Shown piece after piece: positions 1 through 7,734 of a stretch of DNA of 64,000 nt. The translations under genes and the position numbers were made by a program. The stretch is from Gammaproteobacteria bacterium MedPE (GTDB lineage Bacteria; Pseudomonadota; Gammaproteobacteria; Enterobacterales; Psychrobiaceae), in NCBI GenBank assembly GCA_001874365.1, contig MPDF01000001.1:1-64000 (forward strand). Reading direction: 5' to 3'. Each line of letters begins with the position of its first letter. Within the stretch, counting starts at the first letter, position 1. Below the pieces are notes generated by a model. The model did no database searches, was not told where the DNA came from, and was given only the letters and a program-made list of their open reading frames with translations.

Positions 1-267
1 TAGGGTCTGTTGATCTTTCGAGGATGAATTTTGTGCAATTGACAAGACTTTTTCGCAAGACATGAGGAGCGACGCCTAGTTTACCTAGGTGAGCGACGAA
101 AAACGCGGTGAAAATGTCTTGTCATTGCATCCGAAGGACAGCGTTTGTTCGTGATTTATACAGCGTTATCGCCTCCTAGCTTAGCCCACTAAGCGTCGCA
201 GGCTCTGCCTTGCATAAATCGCGATTAATTCGCTACAAAAACCTTCACCAAAGATCAACAGACCCTA
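1..267. mobile_element. MITE-like non-coding element with 18-bp terminal inverted repeats
   Basis: The first 18 bases (TAGGGTCTGTTGATCTTT) recur as an exact reverse complement at 250-267. The outer TA on both sides may be a target duplication, but the left flank lies outside the window. No reading frame of useful size lies between. A subterminal motif GCGACGCCTAGT (about 71-82) reappears in similar inverted form (GCGACGCTTAGT) near 187-198, so the whole element is a loose palindrome. Small size, perfect ends and no coding content fit a miniature inverted-repeat element mobilised in trans. No transposase with these ends is in the window. It ends 64 bp before the fadM-like start and could carry that gene's promoter or disturb it. 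Confidence 0.6.
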
Positions 268-330
268 CTGTTACAGTGTCTTCATTTTGTGTTAGCATCC
301 GTTCAAACAAATGTTTACATAGGAAGTTGT

Positions 331-735
331 ATGACAGAAATCATTGTTCGGGGATATCATTTAGATGGCTATCAACACGTTAATAACGCGCGTTATCTCG
401 AGTTTTTAGAAGAAGCTCGATGGGAGTGCATGACAAGCGATATTGATACATTAGTTAAGCACAATGCTGGATTTGTGGTCGCAAACATCAATATCAATTA
501 TCGAGCGCCTGCGCTATTACATCAACATTTAGTTGTTGAGACGAAAATCAGTAAAATTGGTGATAACAGTGGCATAGTGTCTCAGGTGATTCGTTGCAAA
601 GAAACGGGTAATACAGTGACTGATGCTCAAACGACCTTTGTTCTATTTGATATGAAACAACACAAGGTAATGGCAATTGCAGGAGAGCTACGCAACTGCT
701 TGGAGTCATGCCAGCAACGACTATCTGCGCAGTAG
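331..735 (+). CDS. fadM: FadM/YbgC-type acyl-CoA thioesterase (hotdog fold)
   Basis: A 134-residue single-domain hotdog thioesterase that hydrolyses acyl-CoA to free acid and CoA in the cytoplasm. The N-terminal stretch VRGYHLDGYQHVNNARYLEF, with the catalytic Asp of the 4-hydroxybenzoyl-CoA thioesterase family at residue 12, and the later NININYR are nearly identical to my memory of E. coli FadM, a long-chain enoyl-CoA thioesterase of beta-oxidation. The ATG at 331 is chosen over an upstream in-frame GTG at 289 because AGGAAG (321-326) is well spaced before it and family members start here. It stands alone, transcribed toward rsmF, with an inverted-repeat element just upstream. Substrate chain length cannot be read from sequence. 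Confidence 0.85.
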   Translation: MTEIIVRGYHLDGYQHVNNARYLEFLEEARWECMTSDIDTLVKHNAGFVVANININYRAPALLHQHLVVETKISKIGDNSGIVSQVIRCKETGNTVTDAQTTFVLFDMKQHKVMAIAGELRNCLESCQQRLSAQ

Positions 736-750
736 CACATTCCTCTTTGT

Positions 751-784
751 AAAAAAGAGCTCGGTACTACTCCTGTACCGAGCT
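751..784 (-). terminator. Intrinsic terminator of rsmF
   Basis: Read on the minus strand, AGCTCGGTAC, a 7-nt loop and GTACCGAGCT form a perfect 10-bp stem, followed by C and six T. It lies beyond the rsmF stop codon. In the plus direction the hairpin lacks a T-run, so it is at best a weak terminator for the convergent fadM-like gene. Confidence 0.75.
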
Positions 785-845
785 TAGGGGAATCACTTAT
801 ATTAGCCTAGTTCATATATCGCGAACTGTGATGAGATTTTTCAAT

Positions 846-2261
846 TTATAATTGCACATGATCATTGACGAGGTGGCGGGGCAATTTATTTTTGATTTTG
901 TTGTTGACCCATTTACCTAATCCAACTGGTACGCCTTGATAACCGAGAACTACTTCACCTTTTTGTTTCGATGGATTGTCGATCGATAAGTCTTGTCCTT
1001 TAAGGAAACAAGCATATTGCTCTCTAGTTAAATCTACTGATATTTTGCCCCAGATAGTGACTGCGTCATGGCCAATTGTGTGATGCTTCTTAGCTAATTC
1101 AATTAATTTCACGCCGTGACGCGCAAATCGCATGTTGTTCGTGAGTTGTTCTGAGCCAGTAGGAAACGCCCATATTTCATCATCGCGTTGATAAAGGTTG
1201 TCACTAAATTCCGCAGTCTTAAGCAGTGGCTCTAGCGCTTCCAACACATTTATCTGTTGCTTTTTAGATAGCCTGCTAAATGGGAATTTGCTTTTGAATG
1301 ACGGCTGATTTGAACTGTTGGTCGTTGATGCTTTTGTAAATTTGGCGACGAAAAAACCTTCACTGTTATAAATCTGCGGCCAAATATGGAGGTAACCTTC
1401 ATCAGTTACCGATTTTTCTGCATCTTCGAATAGATTGTGCAACGAAACTGCGGTCGCATTGTCTGGAAACTCTGATAATAACCATTCACAAACACCTTGG
1501 TTTTCAAGACCATTAAGTGCACACGTAGAGTAAACTAATTCACCACCTGGCTTGAGCGCCATAAACGCAGATTTGATGAGTGCCTTTTGCAGCGCGGTGA
1601 TTTCATCAAGGTGTTCAATGGACCAGTTTTTAAATGCGTCATTATCTTTTCGTACAGTGCCTTCGCCACTACAAGGGGCGTCGAGTAGGATCGCGTCAAA
1701 TTGGTTTTCTAAGTAATCGCCATGAACACTGCCATCAAAATGACTAATTAACGTATTGCTTATGCCTAATCGTTGGAGATTGGCATGCAGTGCTTTAACA
1801 CGGCTTGACGAAAATTCATTGGCGACTAATAAGCCGCGATTTTCCATCAAGGTGGCGATTTGAGTTGTTTTTGAGCCTGGCGCCGCGGCCAAATCTAAAA
1901 CAAACTCAGGTGTTTGTTCTAGATTTTCAAATAATGCGGTAGGCGGAAGCATTGAACTTGCTTCCTGAATGTAGAACAAGCCAGCTAGATGTTCTGGTAA
2001 TTTACCGGGCGCGGTTGCATCGTCATTTAACGTAACCCAATAACCATCACTACACCAAGTTATTGGCGTAAACTCCCAGCCTAAAGGCGTCATTAGTGCG
2101 ATAAAGTCGTCATGACTAATCTTTAATGTATTAATTCGAATACTAAAGCGCAATGGCTGTTGGCAGTAATGAATTAAGTCTTCGACGGATAGATGTTGTG
2201 GCAAAGTGTCTTTGATTAATTCGATAAAAGCGTCTGGAATATGGATATTGGTAGATGTCAT
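846..2261 (-). CDS. rsmF: 16S rRNA (cytosine-1407-C5)-methyltransferase RsmF
   Basis: A 471-residue member of the NOL1/NOP2/Sun RNA m5C methyltransferases; E. coli RsmF has about the same length. It transfers a methyl group from SAM to C1407 of 16S rRNA in the 30S subunit. Visible motifs are the SAM-binding loop LDLAAAPGSKTTQ (residues 122-134), DAPCSGEGT (194-202, assisting Cys197) and STC (245-247, nucleophile Cys247). The C-terminal part (about 300-471) matches the RsmF-specific extension with a PUA-like domain. The gene is divergent from msrC. Together with msrC, proQ and prc it reproduces an E. coli neighbourhood, which supports RsmF over RsmB. Confidence 0.92.
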   Translation of the reverse strand: MTSTNIHIPDAFIELIKDTLPQHLSVEDLIHYCQQPLRFSIRINTLKISHDDFIALMTPLGWEFTPITWCSDGYWVTLNDDATAPGKLPEHLAGLFYIQEASSMLPPTALFENLEQTPEFVLDLAAAPGSKTTQIATLMENRGLLVANEFSSSRVKALHANLQRLGISNTLISHFDGSVHGDYLENQFDAILLDAPCSGEGTVRKDNDAFKNWSIEHLDEITALQKALIKSAFMALKPGGELVYSTCALNGLENQGVCEWLLSEFPDNATAVSLHNLFEDAEKSVTDEGYLHIWPQIYNSEGFFVAKFTKASTTNSSNQPSFKSKFPFSRLSKKQQINVLEALEPLLKTAEFSDNLYQRDDEIWAFPTGSEQLTNNMRFARHGVKLIELAKKHHTIGHDAVTIWGKISVDLTREQYACFLKGQDLSIDNPSKQKGEVVLGYQGVPVGLGKWVNNKIKNKLPRHLVNDHVQL

Positions 2262-2470
2262 TGCGGTGGCCTATGTCTATTCGGCGGCTATTGTAACGAA
2301 ATCTAACAGTCAGGTATACGCGACACATCGTCGTTGTATGTGCAAATATTGCGTATTTGTTGTTAAATTCGTCAATAGTTGAGGCTTAGTCTGGTAAAGA
2401 CTCTTTTCATTTAATCCAACTAAGGTATAGTAGCGTGCAATTCGCTTTATAATTAACTAGAGAAAGATTT

Positions 2471-2950
2471 TTGAACACAGATTATTCCCTCGTTGCTCGT
2501 CAGATTGAAGCATTGATAGACGGCGAGTTTGACGCCATTGCAGTGCTATCTAATGTGTCTGCAATCCTAAATGAGTCACTTGACAATATTAATTGGATTG
2601 GTTTTTATTTCTTAAAAAACAATCAATTAGTATTAGGTCCTTTTCAAGGTAAGGTTGCTTGCTATCGTATCCCTTTAGATAAAGGTGTATGTGGTAAAGC
2701 AATTTCAACAAATACTGTTCAACGTATTGATGATGTTCATGCATTTCCTGGACATATTGCGTGCGATAGTGCATCAGAGTCAGAAATCGTCTTTCCGTTA
2801 GTTGTTAATGGAAAAACAATTGGTGTGCTTGATATAGATAGCCCATCGCTTGCAAGATTTAGTGAAGCAGATGAGACTGGATTGAGCTTGTGTGTTGAGG
2901 CATTAATCACACATCTTGCTCAATGCGACCTTGAACTGATCGCGAAATAG
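2471..2950 (+). CDS. msrC: Free methionine-(R)-sulfoxide reductase (GAF domain)
   Basis: A 159-residue single GAF domain that reduces free L-methionine-(R)-sulfoxide in the cytoplasm, with thioredoxin as the usual reductant. The three functional cysteines are Cys64, Cys74 and Cys98. Their spacing of 10 and 24 residues equals that of Cys84/94/118 in E. coli fRMsr (YebR/MsrC). The start is TTG, preceded by GAGAAAG at a suitable distance; no ATG fits the family N-terminus. It heads a close-packed series msrC, small acidic protein, proQ, prc. E. coli also keeps msrC beside proQ/prc and near rsmF, but with letA/letB in between, and these are absent here. Confidence 0.9.
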   Translation: MNTDYSLVARQIEALIDGEFDAIAVLSNVSAILNESLDNINWIGFYFLKNNQLVLGPFQGKVACYRIPLDKGVCGKAISTNTVQRIDDVHAFPGHIACDSASESEIVFPLVVNGKTIGVLDIDSPSLARFSEADETGLSLCVEALITHLAQCDLELIAK

Positions 2951-2961
2951 GAAAATAATTA

Positions 2962-3246
2962 ATGATGTACGATAGAGTTGATATTCATCAATACCTGTTT
3001 GACGCTAGCGAAGTTGGCGAATGGGAAGGTGAGGAAGAACTAGCTGCGGAAAACATTAATAGAATTTATCATCATTTATTTAGTGTCATTGATGAATCAA
3101 TTGAACTTGATCTCTTTGAACAAATGATTGATGCGGTGTGGCCATATTGGCAATACCAACCTGGACTATTAGAAGTGGACGATGAACTTGTCGTACACTT
3201 TGTAACATTTTTAATTGAAGAATTTGAAGTAAACTCGGAAGAATAA
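2962..3246 (+). CDS. Small acidic conserved hypothetical protein upstream of proQ
   Basis: I do not recognise this 94-residue protein. It is strongly acidic (EWEGEEELAAEN, EVDDELVVHF, EEFEVNSEE), with aromatic residues in the middle (VWPYWQYQPG), and has no signal peptide or membrane segment. It starts 11 bp after msrC, at MM (ATG at 2962 or 2965). Its stop TAA is followed directly by the proQ ATG with no gap, which implies translational coupling to proQ. That coupling and the charge complementarity with basic ProQ make a role linked to ProQ conceivable, but nothing in the sequence proves it. It may be a small Alteromonadales-specific family. Confidence 0.7.
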   Translation: MMYDRVDIHQYLFDASEVGEWEGEEELAAENINRIYHHLFSVIDESIELDLFEQMIDAVWPYWQYQPGLLEVDDELVVHFVTFLIEEFEVNSEE

Positions 3247-3876
3247 ATGACTACTACAGTTAAACTAACAGACAATAAGGCAATCATTGCAATGCTGGCA
3301 GAAACATTTCCAGCGTGTTTTAGTGTAAAGGGCGAAGCAAAGCCTTTAAAAATTGGCTTATTTCAAGAGCTTAGTGAACGTTTGGCGGAAGACGAACGTG
3401 TGAGCAAAACTCAACTTCGTGGTGCTATTCGTCATTATACGACGAGTTGGAGATACCTTCGTTGTATTAAATCTGGCGCGAAACGTGTTGATTTAGATGG
3501 CGTTGAAGGCGATGAGTTAGAACAAGAACATATTGACCATGCTGCGCAAACACTGGCACAGTCACAAGAGAAAGCTAAGCAACGTGACGCGGCAAAGAAA
3601 GCAGCTAATCCTGAGAAGGCGAAAAAGCCAAAGCCAGCGGCGCGTGCTAAACAAGCGAGTAAAGTGCGTTCGAGCAAGCCAGTTGCTAAAGTATTAACGG
3701 GTGATAAAGTTGAAGATATCAATACGTTAAAAATTGACCAATCAGTATTGGTTAATGTAGCAAAGGCACCAATGAGCGGAACTATTGTTGATATTAATAA
3801 GTCTGACGTTAAAGTTGCTTTAGCATCAGGTATGGTCATTAAAGTCAATGTTGACCAAATTTTGACAAAGTCGTAA
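3247..3876 (+). CDS. proQ: RNA chaperone ProQ
   Basis: A 209-residue ProQ/FinO-family RNA-binding protein. The N-terminal FinO-like domain (about residues 5-115) contains FPACFSVKGEAKPLKIGLF and LRGAIRHYTTSWRYL. A Lys/Ala-rich linker (about 110-150) follows, then a Tudor-like C-terminal domain (about 155-208), the same order as E. coli ProQ. It binds structured small RNAs and mRNA 3' ends and was first described as needed for full osmoregulatory ProP activity. The ATG abuts the stop of the small acidic gene, and prc follows 33 bp later after a good AAGGAGA site. The proQ-prc pair is a conserved gammaproteobacterial arrangement. Confidence 0.95.
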   Translation: MTTTVKLTDNKAIIAMLAETFPACFSVKGEAKPLKIGLFQELSERLAEDERVSKTQLRGAIRHYTTSWRYLRCIKSGAKRVDLDGVEGDELEQEHIDHAAQTLAQSQEKAKQRDAAKKAANPEKAKKPKPAARAKQASKVRSSKPVAKVLTGDKVEDINTLKIDQSVLVNVAKAPMSGTIVDINKSDVKVALASGMVIKVNVDQILTKS

Positions 3877-3909
3877 TAATTAAAATTTAATTTAGCAAGG
3901 AGATTTTAT

Positions 3910-5940
3910 ATGCTAAACCGTATAACGTTAGGAATTATTCCATTAGTGTTAGCTGGACAGGCGATAGCCTTAGACAGTAAATATAAGATGGATGAAATTC
4001 CTGAGTTAGCGCCAGAGCCACAACATAAAGTCTCCACAACACGTCTCACCGGGTTGTTTACTCGCACACATTTCAAAGCGTTTGATCTTAACGACCAATT
4101 TTCTTCAAAGATTGCTAAGCGCTATGTTGAAAATCTCGATTTCAATAAATCGCTCTTTACTCAATCTGACATTGATGGCTTTAGCAAACTTAACGCTACA
4201 ATAGATGATATGCTCAATGCTGGCGATGTATCAGCAATTTACGATATTTATTCTTTACATATGAAGCGTCGCTTTGAACGCTACCAATATGCGTTGACGT
4301 TGTTGGATAAACCGATGGACTTTACGGTTGCTGACGACTATGTTTACGACCGCGAAGATGCTAATTGGGCAAAAGATACTAAGGAGCTCGACGAATTATG
4401 GCGTCAGCGTGTTAAGTATGATGCACTAAATCTAAAACTTGCCGGTAAGAAGTGGCCAGAAATTCAAGAAGTACTTGAAAAACGCTATAACAATGCATTA
4501 AAACGTATCACTCAAACCAAGAGTGAGGACGTTTATCAAGTGTTTATGAATTCATTTGCACGAGCAATCGACCCTCACACGAGTTATTTATCACCGAGAA
4601 ACGCTGAACGCTTTCAAGTCGAAATGAGCTTATCTCTAGAAGGGATTGGCGCAATGCTACGCGCAGAAGATGATTACACTATCATTACCGAGCTAGTGCC
4701 TGGCGGTCCTGCTGATAAGAGTGAACAACTGGGTCCTGACGATAAAATTGTTGGCGTTGGTCAAGGCGACGAAGAAATTGTTGATGTTGTCGGCTGGCGT
4801 TTGGACGATGTTGTTGAGTTGATTAAAGGCCCGAAAGGGTCGACGGTTAAATTAGAAATAGTCTCTGGAAATGTCGGTGGTCTGGATAATTCGCGTATCG
4901 TTTCGATTGAGCGAGACAAAGTTAAACTCGAAGATCGTCAAGCTAAATTAGAGATTATTGAATCTGAACTTCCTGCGTATAAAGGTCGCCGTCTAGCGGT
5001 TATTGATATTCCGAGTTTCTACGTTAACTTAACTCGGGATGTGAAGAAGTTAATTCTTGAAGCCAAAGAAAAAAATGTGGAAGGTTTAGTGATCGACCTT
5101 CGTAATAATGGTGGTGGTTCATTGCCAGAAGCGATGGCATTAAGTGGGTTATTCATTGAACAAGGGCCGGTTGTTCAGGTGAAAAACGGTGAAAACCGCG
5201 TTGATGTTAAATATGATCCTGATAATAAGACCTTCTACGATGGCAAAGTATCGGTATTAGTTAATCGTTACAGTGCATCTGCGTCTGAAATTTTTGCGGC
5301 AGCGTTGCAGGATTATGGCAGAGCGCTTGTCCTTGGTGAACAAACTTTTGGTAAGGGCACGGTTCAACAACATCGTGGATTAAGCCGTATTTACGATTAC
5401 TATAAGAAACCAATTGGTTATATCACTTATACTATTCAAAAATTCTACCGCATTAATGGTGGCAGTACGCAAAATAAAGGGGTTACACCAGACATTTTGT
5501 TCCCAACACCTATTATTGCTGATGAATTTGGTGAAGTCGTTGCAGATAATACACTGCCATGGGACAGCATTCCCAAGGCCCGTTACAAGGTGTTAGGTGA
5601 GGTCAGTCCAACAAGTTTCAAACCATTGACTGACAAGCATTTGTCTAGAATCGCTAATGAGCAAGAATTTGTCTTTATGAATGAAGATATTGCACGTTAT
5701 AAAGCCGACAAAGATAAGGTAAGTGTTAGTTTAGTGGAAAGTGTGAGAAAAGCAGAACGTGAAGATGGTGAAAAACGTTCGCTAACACGCGCTAATTTGC
5801 GTCGTAAAGCGCAGGGGTTAAAACCAGTGAAAACACTCGATGATTTGCCAAAGAAAGCACCAGCACTTGATCCATATCTGGATGAAGCGGCTAATGTAAC
5901 CTTTGACTACATTGATTTGGGAAAAATAGCAAAACGTTAA
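3910..5940 (+). CDS. prc: Tail-specific (C-terminal processing) protease Prc/Tsp
   Basis: A 676-residue S41-family periplasmic protease (E. coli 682). It has a signal peptide (residues 1-20, cleavage near GQAIA), an N-terminal helical domain, a PDZ domain (about 235-325) that binds C-terminal tails, and the S41 domain (about 330-560). The Ser-Lys dyad is visible: Ser457 in RYSASASEIFAAALQDYG and Lys482 in TFGKGTVQQ, with Asp468. The +11 and +25 spacings equal those of E. coli Tsp. It degrades ssrA-tagged or nonpolar-tailed proteins and, in E. coli, processes FtsI and controls the MepS hydrolase. The ATG has an AAGGAGA ribosome site. It ends the msrC-prc transcription unit at a strong terminator. 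Confidence 0.95.
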   Translation: MLNRITLGIIPLVLAGQAIALDSKYKMDEIPELAPEPQHKVSTTRLTGLFTRTHFKAFDLNDQFSSKIAKRYVENLDFNKSLFTQSDIDGFSKLNATIDDMLNAGDVSAIYDIYSLHMKRRFERYQYALTLLDKPMDFTVADDYVYDREDANWAKDTKELDELWRQRVKYDALNLKLAGKKWPEIQEVLEKRYNNALKRITQTKSEDVYQVFMNSFARAIDPHTSYLSPRNAERFQVEMSLSLEGIGAMLRAEDDYTIITELVPGGPADKSEQLGPDDKIVGVGQGDEEIVDVVGWRLDDVVELIKGPKGSTVKLEIVSGNVGGLDNSRIVSIERDKVKLEDRQAKLEIIESELPAYKGRRLAVIDIPSFYVNLTRDVKKLILEAKEKNVEGLVIDLRNNGGGSLPEAMALSGLFIEQGPVVQVKNGENRVDVKYDPDNKTFYDGKVSVLVNRYSASASEIFAAALQDYGRALVLGEQTFGKGTVQQHRGLSRIYDYYKKPIGYITYTIQKFYRINGGSTQNKGVTPDILFPTPIIADEFGEVVADNTLPWDSIPKARYKVLGEVSPTSFKPLTDKHLSRIANEQEFVFMNEDIARYKADKDKVSVSLVESVRKAEREDGEKRSLTRANLRRKAQGLKPVKTLDDLPKKAPALDPYLDEAANVTFDYIDLGKIAKR

Positions 5941-5959
5941 TTTGCTATTGCATAATAAT

Positions 5960-5985
5960 AAAGGCCGCTTATAGCGGCCTTTTCA
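5960..5985 (+). terminator. Terminator after prc
   Basis: AAAGGCCGC, a TTAT loop and GCGGCCTTT form a GC-rich stem that ends in a short T-tract 20 bp beyond the prc stop codon. The rest of the gap up to 6201 holds no recognised gene, only the inverted repeat at 6152-6170. Confidence 0.8.
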
Positions 5986-6151
5986 CGTAGATAACTTAGT
6001 TAATCAACAACTGTTTGTCTTGCAAAGCTTGTTTAGTATTGATGGTTAGTTAATTGTGAGATTCTTTCTTTAACTAACTGAAATCAAACAGAGGTAGCCT
6101 ATTGTGATAAAAGTAACATTGATGATATAACTTTTTTCATTTGCAGTTTTA

Positions 6152-6170
6152 TACACATTCGTCATGTGTA
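6152..6170. promoter_or_regulatory. Inverted repeat in the leader of the NhaC-type gene
   Basis: TACACAT and ATGTGTA form a perfect 7-bp inverted repeat with a 5-nt spacer, 31 bp before the antiporter start codon. There is no T-run. It could be an operator for a dimeric regulator or a leader hairpin. No regulator gene is adjacent, so its role is open. Confidence 0.35.
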
Positions 6171-6201
6171 AGTAGAGAATAACAATAATAATTGGATATT
6201 T

Positions 6202-7662
6202 ATGAATTCACAGATCAAACAACCATCAATACTGGATGCACTTGCGCCCGTTATACTGATGGTCACCCTTTTAGGTGGAGCAGTATTTTATTTTGGCGAT
6301 TCGTCATCGTCTGGCGCTAATCAAATTGCATTATTATTAAGCGCAGGGTTAGCCGCAATTATTGGCATAAAGAATGGCTTTAAATGGGATGATATCGAAG
6401 CGGGGATTATTAAAGGCATTAGTCTATCGATGACGGCCATTTTGATTTTGTTGGCCGTTGGTTCACTCATTGGTACATGGTTGTTATCGGGCACCGTACC
6501 AACCATGATTTATTATGGTTTACAAATCTTGTCACCATCATTTTTCTATGCGGCGACTTGTATTATCTGTGCGATAGTCGCTATTAGCATTGGTAGTAGT
6601 TGGACGGTTGCTGCAACTATTGGTGTGGCCTTAATGGGCGTTGCTGGTGGATTAGGTGTGTCATTACCTATTACCGCAGGTGCTATTATTTCTGGCGCTT
6701 ATTTTGGCGATAAAATGTCCCCATTGTCAGATACTACAAACCTAGCACCAGCCGTTGCTGGTACTGACTTGTTCACGCATATTCGTCATATGGCATGGAC
6801 ATCTTTTCCAAGTTTTGTCTTCGCTTTAGTTGTTTTCATTATCTTAGGTCTGACAGAAACTAATAGTGCAGAAGCAACCCGTATTGCCCAATTAAGTGAT
6901 GGCTTAGCCAGTAAATATACAATTGCTTGGTATCTGATTATTCCACTGCTTGTCACCTTGACATTAGCACTGAAAAAAGTGGCTGCCTTTCCAGCTGTTT
7001 TTATTGGCGCATTGGTTGGTGGTTTGTGGGCCGTACTATTTCAACAAGAATTAATTAGTGAATTAGCTGGCGATGGTTTAGATGGTTTTGGCGCTAATGT
7101 CACGGTAATTTGGACTGCAATGTTTGACGGTGTATCTGTTGATACAGGGGATGCAGCGCTTAATGACTTACTCTCTGGTGGTGGTATGTCATCAATGCTC
7201 ACCACGATTTGGTTGATCATTACGGCGATGGTATTTGGTGCTGTAATGGAACACGTTGGTTTATTAAAGCGTGTTGTTGATTTAATCGTTGGCTTTGCAC
7301 AATCTGCATCTTCATTAATTATTACAACCATTGTTACTGCATTCGGCAGTAACATGCTAACCGCAGACCAATATATTTCTGTCGTTATGCCTGGTCGAAT
7401 GTTTAAAGATGAATATGAAAAACGCGGTTTAGCGCCAGAGAACCTATCTCGTGCCTTAGAAGATGGCGGTACAGTGACATCAGCACTAGTGCCATGGAAT
7501 ACCTGTGGTGCTTACATGCAATCTGTCCTACTTGTTAGTCCATTAGAGTATGCAGTGTTCTGTGTGTTTAACTGGGCAAGCCCAATTTTCGGTGTGATTT
7601 TTGCGCTGTTGGGCTTTAAAGTGAAAAAGCTGGTCTCTAAAGAAGAACCTCAATTTAACTAA
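6202..7662 (+). CDS. nhaC: NhaC-family Na+/H+ antiporter
   Basis: A 486-residue polytopic inner-membrane protein with about 11-12 hydrophobic segments. The signature GAYFGDKMSPLSDTTNLA (about residues 165-182) is typical of the NhaC family, which exchanges Na+ (sometimes with malate or lactate) for protons. A second conserved half includes SALVPWNTCGAYM (about 430-442). Function in Na+ or pH homeostasis fits a marine cell. It forms a monocistronic unit: prc ends with a terminator upstream and a strong terminator follows. The ribosome site is weak (GGAT). Substrate specificity within the family (H+/Na+ or with a carboxylate) is not determinable here. Confidence 0.88.
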   Translation: MNSQIKQPSILDALAPVILMVTLLGGAVFYFGDSSSSGANQIALLLSAGLAAIIGIKNGFKWDDIEAGIIKGISLSMTAILILLAVGSLIGTWLLSGTVPTMIYYGLQILSPSFFYAATCIICAIVAISIGSSWTVAATIGVALMGVAGGLGVSLPITAGAIISGAYFGDKMSPLSDTTNLAPAVAGTDLFTHIRHMAWTSFPSFVFALVVFIILGLTETNSAEATRIAQLSDGLASKYTIAWYLIIPLLVTLTLALKKVAAFPAVFIGALVGGLWAVLFQQELISELAGDGLDGFGANVTVIWTAMFDGVSVDTGDAALNDLLSGGGMSSMLTTIWLIITAMVFGAVMEHVGLLKRVVDLIVGFAQSASSLIITTIVTAFGSNMLTADQYISVVMPGRMFKDEYEKRGLAPENLSRALEDGGTVTSALVPWNTCGAYMQSVLLVSPLEYAVFCVFNWASPIFGVIFALLGFKVKKLVSKEEPQFN

Positions 7663-7680
7663 GCATAAAATTTTGATATA

Positions 7681-7707
7681 AAAGCCTGAGTTTCTCAGGC
7701 TTTTTTT
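7681..7707 (+). terminator. Terminator after nhaC
   Basis: AAAGCCTGAG, a TTT loop and CTCAGGC followed by seven T make a textbook intrinsic terminator 18 bp past the antiporter stop. It overlaps the region just before a spurious upstream ATG (7708) of pepN. Confidence 0.9.
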
Positions 7708-7734
7708 ATGCCTAATAATTTTCAAGGGAAGGTT

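Noticed and set aside
289-330. Upstream GTG extension of the fadM-like gene
   Set aside because: The ATG at 331 has a good ribosome site, and the family N-terminus begins there.
2143-2328. Minus-strand reading frame overlapping the start of rsmF
   Set aside because: It overlaps rsmF in another frame, with low-complexity Arg-rich translation and no family resemblance.
7708-7734. Upstream ATG of pepN
   Set aside because: It lies directly after the T-run of the nhaC terminator, while AGGGAAGG precedes the ATG at 7735.
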